Part shown: piece after piece, positions 1 through 6,353 of the stretch
Layout of the letters: each line of letters opens with the position of its first letter
Numbering within the stretch: the first letter of the stretch is position 1
NCBI GenBank assembly: GCA_934654805.1
Contig: CAKUGW010000128.1
Location: 1 to 8,087 of the forward strand
Reading direction: 5' to 3'
From: an uncultured Kiritimatiellota bacterium
Lineage (GTDB): Bacteria > Verrucomicrobiota > Kiritimatiellia > RFP12 > UBA1067
DNA: 8,087 bases
Notes under the pieces: model-generated
Database searches by the model: none
Seen by the model: only the letters and a program-made list of their open reading frames with translations
Told to the model about the DNA's origin: nothing
Translations under genes and position numbers: made by a program

Positions 1-267
1 GCCGAACGCGCCGGAGGCCTCGGAGAAGGACTCGTAGACGAGCTCGACGGGGATGCGCAGCTCCGGCGCGAGGGCCGCGACGCCGAGCTCGCGCCGGACG
101 ACGAAGCCCGGCTCCGTGAGCGAGGCCTTGCCCGCGAGGAGCGGGCGGTAGCGGAAGTCGGGCGCTTCGGCGCGCGCGGAGGCGGCCGGAAGGAGGAGCG
201 CGAGCGCGGCGCACGCGAAGGCGGCTTTCGCGCGGATGTTCCAGAAACGGGCACACAGTTCTTTCAT
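1..267 (-). CDS. Exported protein, N-terminal part; probable RHS/YD-repeat-type protein (runs off the left edge)
   Basis: Only the first 89 residues are visible and the frame is open to base 1. The start ATG (267-265) has a GAGGAG ribosome binding site at 280-275, seven bases away. Residues 1-33 form a Sec signal peptide: a basic n-region (Lys2, Arg7, Arg12, Lys14), an Ala/Leu-rich core (about 15-28) and an Ala-Arg-Ala site with likely cleavage after Ala33. The mature start has a stretch around residues 64-89 (AALAPELRIPVELVYESFSE, then ASGAFG). This resembles the N-terminal segment of large RHS/YD-repeat proteins, which typically reads 'LAP.L.IP..L.Y.S....G.FG.GW'. That similarity is from memory, and the diagnostic YD repeats would lie outside the window. 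The gene is 138 bases downstream of the glycosidase operon and has its own promoter candidate, so it may be a separate transcript. Export is well supported; the family is moderate. It could also be another kind of large secreted beta-rich protein. Confidence 0.6.
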   Translation of the reverse strand, partial: MKELCARFWNIRAKAAFACAALALLLPAASARAEAPDFRYRPLLAGKASLTEPGFVVRRELGVAALAPELRIPVELVYESFSEASGAFG

Positions 268-274
268 GGGCTGA

Positions 275-280
275 CTCCTC
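275..280 (-). promoter_or_regulatory. Ribosome binding site of the exported RHS-like protein
   Basis: GAGGAG on the minus strand lies seven bases upstream of the ATG at 267. It supports this start, since a signal peptide follows directly. Confidence 0.75.
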
Positions 281-340
281 GACACATGGGCAAGCATACG
301 ATGCGATTCGGGAAGCACCTGGCAGGGATGCGTCCCGACC

Positions 341-354
341 AACTGCCGTCAGTT
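341..354. repeat. Short inverted repeat overlapping the -10 region (possible operator or leader hairpin)
   Basis: AACTG at 341-345 and CAGTT at 350-354 form perfect 5-base arms around a 4-base spacer. The repeat overlaps the predicted -10 box and start site of the promoter at 351-380, a position typical of a repressor site. It could also be a small hairpin at the 5' end of the leader, where two more 4-base-pair hairpins can be drawn (325-336 and 294-304). The arms are short enough to arise by chance. Confidence 0.25.
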
Positions 355-380
355 TATCAAAAGAAGCCGAATTCTGTCAA
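351..380 (-). promoter_or_regulatory. Sigma-70-type promoter candidate for the leftmost gene
   Basis: On the minus strand a perfect -35 box TTGACA (380-375) is followed after 18 bases by TAAACT (356-351), which matches four of six bases of TATAAT. An overlapping alternative is GATAAA with a 16-base spacer. It lies in the only sizeable intergenic gap and is AT-richer than its surroundings. It would give a leader of roughly 75-80 bases before the ATG at 267. The boxes are seen; promoter function is inferred. Confidence 0.5.
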
Positions 381-405
381 GCGGGGGTTGGATATTCAAA
401 CATTC

Positions 406-1869
406 CTATTCCTCTCGTTTCGCGTCCAGCGGCGGACAGGCGTCGCCCGACTCGATCTCGACGCACGCGAAGGCCGCCGGGGCGAGACGCAGAACGAGCG
501 AACCGTCCGCATCGATCTCGCACGGCACTTCGGTGTAAAGGAGGTCGTCATCGACCACGTGGACGCGTGCCGTGCGGAGCGGACGCCCCTTGACCGAGAC
601 GCGCACGTCCTTTTCCGTACGATGCCAGTTGCCGTTCTCGTCATAGCGCGTGACGAGCAGGGCGAGGTCGCCCTTCGCGCCCTTCGCCGCCGTCGCGTAG
701 GCATCGGACGATCCGACTACGGTCGTCCTCACTTGCGTACCGAGCGCGGCGAGCCGCCCCCACGCGAACAGGGCGAAGTAGGGCGCACGCGGCTGGCCGC
801 CGTAGAGCGAGAAGAGCCCGTTGTAGACCGTGCCTGGACTTGCGTCGTAGTACATGAGCATGTCCACGCGGTCGTCCTGCATCGCGCTCATGATCGCCGC
901 GACCAGGGCCGCGCCGCGCGGCGAGCCCATGAACGGCCCGAGCTCTCGGCGGTCGTTCGTCCAGTGCGGCGTGGCATTCCATTCGTCAAGGATCGATTCC
1001 GTCTGCCTGTAGCCGGCTTCGTCCAGCGCCTCCCGCACCCAACGGGCGCGCGTGCGGATGTCACTCGTCGGGCCGATCTTGCTCGTGTAGCAGTGCCACG
1101 AGAAGAAGTCCATCGGCACGCGGCGGCGCGCCATCTCGCGAATGAACCGCCGTCCCCAGTCCTCGCGGTAGGCAAGCGCCGGGCCGCCGATCTTCAGGTG
1201 GGGGAACGACGCCTTCAGGTGCTTCGCGGCAATTTCATGGAAGTCGAAGTATTCCGCTTCCGTGCCTCCCCAGCACCGCTTGTCCGCCGCGTCGTCCGCA
1301 TCGAGGTCGGCCTCGTTCCAGATCTCCCAGTAACGGATGTCCCAGCGGAAGCCGTCCGCCCAGCCCTCGTTGTAGTGGCGAATGATGCGTTCGCAGATTC
1401 GCGCCCATTTCGCGAAGTCCTTGGGCGGACGCGTCCCGTATTTCCGCGCCTGATGCTCAATGCTCGCGCCGAGGCGGTAGAATATCTCGCTCCCGGCGGC
1501 GCGAATCTCGCCGAGATACCTGTCGGTGCAGACGAAGTCGTAGTTCGCGGGATCCGTCTCGTCCGCGTCGAAGTTCGGGAATACGACGTGGACGTCCACC
1601 GTATGGGGGCCGCCGTAAGCGTCGGAGAAGTTCGCGTCATGCGTGCGGGCGAACGGAATGCGCGCCCCCTTGAACCAGCGGAACGAACCGTCCGCACCCC
1701 TCGTCGGGCCGTTGTTCACGGCGTTCATCGGCTTGATTGGTCCGACTTCCGCCGCCGCATCGACGCTCACGCCGATTGCGCCCGCCGGCACGTCAAACGA
1801 GACAGCCGCCGGATTCGTGCCTTGCGCGGAAACGGTCGCGGCGAAAAGAAGCGAAGAAAGAATCATCAT
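406..1869 (-). CDS. Secreted GH39-like glycoside hydrolase (clan GH-A, beta-xylosidase/iduronidase type)
   Basis: The protein has 487 residues. A short signal peptide (residues 1-15, cleavage after Val-Ser-Ala) has no lipobox Cys, so it is predicted to be periplasmic or secreted. A (beta/alpha)8 catalytic domain spans about 40-380. Visible GH39 hallmarks are NAVNNGP (49-55), the substrate-pocket motif RTHD (75-78), the long motif around RHYNEGWADGF (164-174), WEIWNEADL with predicted acid/base Glu186, DFFSWHCY with His259, and LDEWN with predicted nucleophile Glu296. The 110-residue gap between the two Glu fits clan GH-A retaining enzymes. Residues 385-475 look like the C-terminal beta-sandwich typical of the family. 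Characterised GH39 enzymes include beta-xylosidases and alpha-L-iduronidases; the substrate here is not decidable from sequence. It is the last gene of the operon, 11 bases after the dual-barrel hydrolase. The ribosome binding site favours the first of two adjacent ATG codons. No terminator-like hairpin with a T-run was found after the stop. Confidence 0.88.
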   Translation of the reverse strand: MMILSSLLFAATVSAQGTNPAAVSFDVPAGAIGVSVDAAAEVGPIKPMNAVNNGPTRGADGSFRWFKGARIPFARTHDANFSDAYGGPHTVDVHVVFPNFDADETDPANYDFVCTDRYLGEIRAAGSEIFYRLGASIEHQARKYGTRPPKDFAKWARICERIIRHYNEGWADGFRWDIRYWEIWNEADLDADDAADKRCWGGTEAEYFDFHEIAAKHLKASFPHLKIGGPALAYREDWGRRFIREMARRRVPMDFFSWHCYTSKIGPTSDIRTRARWVREALDEAGYRQTESILDEWNATPHWTNDRRELGPFMGSPRGAALVAAIMSAMQDDRVDMLMYYDASPGTVYNGLFSLYGGQPRAPYFALFAWGRLAALGTQVRTTVVGSSDAYATAAKGAKGDLALLVTRYDENGNWHRTEKDVRVSVKGRPLRTARVHVVDDDLLYTEVPCEIDADGSLVLRLAPAAFACVEIESGDACPPLDAKREE

Positions 1870-1875
1870 GTCAAA

Positions 1876-1882
1876 CTCCTTT
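1876..1882 (-). promoter_or_regulatory. Ribosome binding site of the GH39-like gene, overlapping the upstream stop codon
   Basis: AAAGGAG on the minus strand lies six bases before the ATG at 1869. It shares two bases with the TAA stop (1883-1881) of the preceding gene. Ribosomes terminating on the dual-barrel gene would sit on this site, so translational coupling is likely. Confidence 0.8.
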
Positions 1883-4800
1883 AGAAGTCAATCCAGTCAT
1901 GGTGAAGATAGCCGTCCGCGCCAAGACCGTCGTTCTCGTAGACGAGCGTCCGTGCGGCCACGCCACCTCCGGACGGCAGGCGAATCTCAGCGCGGTAGCG
2001 CGTGTGCGTTCCGTCCCGTCCGAGACGCGTCGCCCACGTGCGGCGCACATTGCCGTCCGAATCGCGGATCTCGACGGTCGCCGAATCGCCATCCTCCGCC
2101 CCGAACGCCGCGCGCGGCGCGGCGTCAATGTCGTCCGTCACGTCAATGTCCACGGCCAACGACTCGCCGGCGCGCGCATAGCGAATGACGGCGGAGAGGT
2201 CGTTCGCGTCCTTCCAAAGCCGCACGACGGACGCAGGGTCGGGGTCGGCCTCGTAGTACTGGCGCATCGCCCCGACCGTGTCAAGCGTGACCGTGACGGG
2301 CGCGTGCGAGACCGTCTTCGGCGCACGCGGACGGCGGGCGGAAGCCGTCGCATCCGCCGTCTCGGCCCCTTCCAGCGCCAGTGCCGTCGGCAGGACGCCC
2401 GGCATCCAGAGAACCGTACCATCCGCAACCGGCAGCACACGGCGGTTGCCCATGAGATCAACGGTCTCGGCGCGCGCCGCATCGGTCTTCACGCGCACCG
2501 GCTCGACGGCGACATCGAGACCGTCCCAACCGAAGAGGACGATGCGCCGCTGCGCCGCGCCCGCCGGACTCCTGACGCGGAACGCGAACCGCGCCGCGCC
2601 GTCGTGGTCGTTCCCCTCCTCGAAGAGAATGCCGTCGGCGACCAGGCCCTCCGCCAGCGCGGTCAGCGCGGAGAACGCCGCATAGCCCGCGCGGGGATGC
2701 CAGTCGGCCGTCATCAGCCCGTAGGCGCTTTCGACGCCCGCAGCGTCCCACCCCGTCGCGCGCAGGTTGTACCAAATGTAGTCCGTCGAACCGTGCGCCC
2801 AGGCGTAAAGCGGCTTCTTCCAGACGACCGTCGCGACTTCCTTCTCCAGTCCGCCGTAGCGGGACATCGCCGTCTCGTTCGAGAACCACGGCACGGACTC
2901 AATCCCCAGCTCCTTCCGCATCCGCTTCAGGTTCGCGACGCGCGGCACGTAGTTGCGGAACGAGCCGTGCAGGTGGACGGCGTGGACGTCATAAAGCCCT
3001 TTCGCCCGCGACATGAAATCCTCGATGAAGCCCGGCTGAGGGGCGCGTCCCGGCGGGAACTCGGACGAGACCGCACACGCCCAGCCGTTCACCGACACGC
3101 AGGCATCGGGGCACCCCGCCTTCAGCCCTTCCCAGGCTTCGCGCTGAAGCCGCAACGCCTCGTCAAGTCCGAACACGTTCTTCGGGATGAGATCCCATTC
3201 GTTGCCGATTTCATAGTAGTCGATCTTCGTGCCGTAGCGCGCGGCGATCCGCTGGCAGTGCCGCCTGAACAGTCCCGGCGCGGGCGGAATGTCATTCGTG
3301 CGGTTGCCGTCCGGCTCGTTGCGGCGTTCGGGCGCGCGCGCCCACCTCGTCGGCTGGTAGACGAGGGAGTCGATGGCGATTCCGTCCGCGCGCAGCTGCT
3401 CGACCCAGCGATCCTGATCCTCCCAGTGCGGCTTGTCGAATCCCTCCCAGTGGATCTGCTCGAACGAGGCGACGTTCGAGCGGAGAATCTTCGCGCCGCA
3501 CGCCACGAGCGCCGCGCGCGTCTGCGCGCGCACCCCCTCGTCGTAAGGCGGATAGCTCTCATGCAATCCGATGCGGTAAAACGGCTTCGGGAGAAACGGC
3601 GTCACGACATGCCGGTCAAGGAACGCGAACGCCGTCTCGTGCGCCGCACGCGAGCCGTCCGTCCCCTCAAGATCGCATCGCACGTTCCAGATGCCGCGTC
3701 CCGGAAGCGGCCACGGCAAGGCAACGCGCGCCGTTTCGCCGGGAGCGGCCTTCACGTCGAACCGCGTCGCGAACGTCCGCCCGAAATAGTCCTCGCCTCG
3801 CACGGCGCCCGTCCACGCAAGCGGCGAATCCGACGGATTGCGCACCGTCAGGAACGGACGCTCGTCGTCGCCGCGCGTGATGTGCAGGGGATTGCCCGTG
3901 TCGACGTCGATGACCGCCGCATGCGCCGCGTCGGTCGCATGCTCCGCGAAGAGGCCCGTGAGCGCAAGCCGTCGCCGCGTCGGGCCCGAGGACAGGGAAA
4001 CCGTCATTTCCGCAAAGCGGTAGAGCGCATTCGTCACCGCAAATCGCATCTCGTGCGCCAGCGGACAGGAGAACGTCGACCGCGTCCGCCCCGGAACGTC
4101 GGCGAGCACCAGGTCAAAGCGGCCTTCGAGCGGATGCCCGTCGAGGTCGGCCAACCTCACGACGAACGCCCCCGGCCCCTGCACGGGACGCAACCCCGGC
4201 GAAAGGAACGGACAGGCATCCACGCGAATCGTCCGCGCGTCCGTTTCAAAGACGGCCGTGTCGCGACCCGGCACAGCGGCGACGCGCCTCCAGGACACGG
4301 TCGCGGGCCCGGCGGTCACGCGGAACTTCGTGCCGGAGAAGTCCGTCTCGAACGCCTCTTCGCGCACGGTTATCGCCTGCGGCTCCAGATTCAGTCGTCC
4401 GAGCGCAGGGTAGAACAGCCGCTCGAACGCATCGCGACGCGCGAGCCAGCCCGGCTTGCCGCCCGCCCCAGCGGCGAACAGCGCCCAGGCGCGCCCATCC
4501 GCCGCCCACGTCTCGCCGGGCGCAAGCACAAGCGGCGTACGCGCATCGACCGTCGTGAAACGGAAATTCGCAAGCGCATGGACATAGCGTTTCTTCGCAT
4601 CATGACTTGTGCCGAAGTAGTCCGCCAGCGGCGCCGCCGAGAGGACGCCCGCGTATGCGCCGTCCGGCGCGACCCATCCGGCCGCCCGCAGCGGCTTCCA
4701 GAGGACCGTCTGCCCCCACTGCTCGTTCTGCGGCTCGGCTTCAACCGCAAACGGCGGCACGTGCCGGAAACTGACGCACGCCAGCGTCACGGGTGCGGCG

Positions 4801-6335
4801 GACAGGTTGATGACCGCGACGACCTCACCGAAAAAGGCGTTGTCGAAGCCCTTCTCCCGCCAGCGCGTGACGACGGCGGCGGAGAGTTCCGCCGTGCGCA
4901 CCTCGTTCGTGACGACGCGCGCGCCGTCCGGCTCAACGAACGCGCCCGTCTGTCGGTCTGCGAACGTCCAGCACAAGGCACCGTCCGGTTTGCGCCACGT
5001 GAACGCGAGGGCCACGGGTTCAAGGGGTCGCCCGCGCCCGCCCGTCTCCAGCTTCGCGCGTGCCGCGTCCGCGCGCGGAAAGCCGCGGTCGCCCGGATCG
5101 CGTCGCTTCAGCCGCGTGCCCGCCCGATGCTTCTCCAACAGGGTCGGGTTCAGTTTCGCGAACATCTTCGTCAACTGCCGATACGGCGCACCGTTCAGAT
5201 TGACGAGCCCCCAGTTGCAGTCCTCGAAGTTCCCGCCGCGGTTCGGCACGTTGTCGCGGTAGCGGAACCAGCTCGCTCCCACGAGGAACGGCCATGACGC
5301 GAACTCGCCCAACATCGCCGCCGCCGCGCGCGTGCGCTCCGCCTGCGTACGAAAGCGTTCGCCCACCGCCCGAAGGCAGGGCAAGCCCGAGTCAATCGCG
5401 CTCGTGCCCCACTCCGTCACCAGCATCGGCCGTCCGCAGTCCGCGTGCCGCGCCTCGACAAGCGTCCGCAAGTCCGTCCCGCCCCAGTAGTCGCACCCCG
5501 ACTTCACCCAGTTCGCGTCGAGGTCGACCCATGGGTAAACGTTGAACGAGACGACGTCACAGTACCTGCCCGCCGCGACCCACGCCTCTCGCGGACCGCC
5601 CAGGCCCGCGAAGCGAACGCCGAGAACAAGATGGTTCGGGTCTTCCTTTCGCAACGCCTCCGTCGCCACGCGGAAGAAGCGATCGCACGCTTCCGCGACA
5701 AACGCACGACGCACGGCTTCCGGCGCGTCTTCGACCGTCGTCTGCCGCGCCCGCACGAATTCCGCGAGCGCACGGTGCGCCGAATGCGTCTCCGGCAGGG
5801 CGGCAACCGCGTAGAAAAGGCCGTTCGTGTCGTTGCCGAACGCGCCCGCACCCCACCACCTGAGCTCGTTGTCGAGGTCGTAGCCGACGAAGTTCGGGTC
5901 GTCCTTCACGGACGCGGCGGCGGCTTTCGCCATCTTCGCCGCGCGTGCCGGCCACTTCGGCGAGAACACGTTCGGGAACGCCGTGCACGGCACGTGCGCG
6001 CCGCGCATCGGGAAGATCGAGTCGTCGGGATCGTCCGACATCGTCATTCCCTCCGACAGCCAGGCGATGACCGAATACGGCAGGCCCTTCGCCCGCAACG
6101 CGGGGACAGGCCCCGCTCCGAGGAAGTTGAAGTTCCATCCCGTCAGGTTTCGGATGACTTCATTCTCCCAGTTCGCGTTCGCAAACTCATGCGACTGCTG
6201 CTTGAACAGGTGCTCAACGCCCGACAGGAACGTCGGCGTGCCGTCGGGCCGTACGAATGCGCTGACGCCATCGACGCCCGTCGTGACGGAGAACCAGCCG
6301 GCGGCGATCAGCAAGGCGGAGGCGCATGCGGTCAT
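1881..6335 (-). CDS. Giant multidomain glycoside hydrolase with two clan GH-A catalytic barrels and a C-terminal CBM9-like module
   Basis: The protein has 1484 residues in one uninterrupted frame. The first catalytic domain (about 14-400) starts with a 'rPDGtPtFLSGVe' stretch, has YDLDNELRW with predicted acid/base Glu157, CDVVSFNVYPW (259-269), LVTEWG with predicted nucleophile Glu308, and VGASWFRYRD (352-361). This pattern recalls GH50/agarase-like and GH42-like enzymes. Residues 440-905 are beta-rich, probably several sandwich domains, with no motif I recognise. The second barrel (about 915-1225) has YYEIGNEWDL with predicted acid/base Glu1046, VHAVHLHG (1117-1124), and WFSNETAMS with predicted nucleophile Glu1154, in the style of GH39/GH51-type GH-A domains. 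A beta-sandwich (1225-1330) and a CBM9-like domain (about 1340-1484, with DIDVTDDID at 1396-1404) follow. The N-terminus is hydrophobic (residues 3-16) but lacks basic residues and runs almost directly into the barrel, so the signal peptide is short and unclear. An in-frame TAA seven codons upstream rules out a much longer start. The substrate is unknown. Confidence 0.87.
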   Translation of the reverse strand: MTACASALLIAAGWFSVTTGVDGVSAFVRPDGTPTFLSGVEHLFKQQSHEFANANWENEVIRNLTGWNFNFLGAGPVPALRAKGLPYSVIAWLSEGMTMSDDPDDSIFPMRGAHVPCTAFPNVFSPKWPARAAKMAKAAAASVKDDPNFVGYDLDNELRWWGAGAFGNDTNGLFYAVAALPETHSAHRALAEFVRARQTTVEDAPEAVRRAFVAEACDRFFRVATEALRKEDPNHLVLGVRFAGLGGPREAWVAAGRYCDVVSFNVYPWVDLDANWVKSGCDYWGGTDLRTLVEARHADCGRPMLVTEWGTSAIDSGLPCLRAVGERFRTQAERTRAAAAMLGEFASWPFLVGASWFRYRDNVPNRGGNFEDCNWGLVNLNGAPYRQLTKMFAKLNPTLLEKHRAGTRLKRRDPGDRGFPRADAARAKLETGGRGRPLEPVALAFTWRKPDGALCWTFADRQTGAFVEPDGARVVTNEVRTAELSAAVVTRWREKGFDNAFFGEVVAVINLSAAPVTLACVSFRHVPPFAVEAEPQNEQWGQTVLWKPLRAAGWVAPDGAYAGVLSAAPLADYFGTSHDAKKRYVHALANFRFTTVDARTPLVLAPGETWAADGRAWALFAAGAGGKPGWLARRDAFERLFYPALGRLNLEPQAITVREEAFETDFSGTKFRVTAGPATVSWRRVAAVPGRDTAVFETDARTIRVDACPFLSPGLRPVQGPGAFVVRLADLDGHPLEGRFDLVLADVPGRTRSTFSCPLAHEMRFAVTNALYRFAEMTVSLSSGPTRRRLALTGLFAEHATDAAHAAVIDVDTGNPLHITRGDDERPFLTVRNPSDSPLAWTGAVRGEDYFGRTFATRFDVKAAPGETARVALPWPLPGRGIWNVRCDLEGTDGSRAAHETAFAFLDRHVVTPFLPKPFYRIGLHESYPPYDEGVRAQTRAALVACGAKILRSNVASFEQIHWEGFDKPHWEDQDRWVEQLRADGIAIDSLVYQPTRWARAPERRNEPDGNRTNDIPPAPGLFRRHCQRIAARYGTKIDYYEIGNEWDLIPKNVFGLDEALRLQREAWEGLKAGCPDACVSVNGWACAVSSEFPPGRAPQPGFIEDFMSRAKGLYDVHAVHLHGSFRNYVPRVANLKRMRKELGIESVPWFSNETAMSRYGGLEKEVATVVWKKPLYAWAHGSTDYIWYNLRATGWDAAGVESAYGLMTADWHPRAGYAAFSALTALAEGLVADGILFEEGNDHDGAARFAFRVRSPAGAAQRRIVLFGWDGLDVAVEPVRVKTDAARAETVDLMGNRRVLPVADGTVLWMPGVLPTALALEGAETADATASARRPRAPKTVSHAPVTVTLDTVGAMRQYYEADPDPASVVRLWKDANDLSAVIRYARAGESLAVDIDVTDDIDAAPRAAFGAEDGDSATVEIRDSDGNVRRTWATRLGRDGTHTRYRAEIRLPSGGGVAARTLVYENDGLGADGYLHHDWIDF

Positions 6336-6342
6336 CGGTTCG

Positions 6343-6350
6343 ATCCTCTT
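6343..6350 (-). promoter_or_regulatory. Ribosome binding site of the dual-barrel hydrolase gene
   Basis: AAGAGGAT on the minus strand lies in the 18-base gap after the stop of the surface-protein gene. The AGAGG core is about nine bases from the ATG at 6335. It supports this start and operon structure. Confidence 0.65.
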
Positions 6351-6353
6351 CCC

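Noticed and set aside
388..402. Imperfect hairpin GTTTG...CCAAC just after the GH39-like stop, as a terminator
   Set aside because: The stem is short with a mismatch and there is no following T-run on the transcribed strand, so it cannot be supported as an intrinsic terminator.
286..1884. A 532-codon open frame on the plus strand opposite the GH39-like gene
   Set aside because: It has Arg-rich, low-information composition and no ribosome binding site worth noting; the minus strand carries an unmistakable GH39-like protein with a signal peptide.
1737..5297. A 1186-codon open frame on the plus strand opposite the dual hydrolase
   Set aside because: Its product is extremely Arg/Pro-rich without any recognisable domain, and it lies opposite a frame with clear catalytic motifs. 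Long antisense open frames are expected in GC-rich coding DNA.
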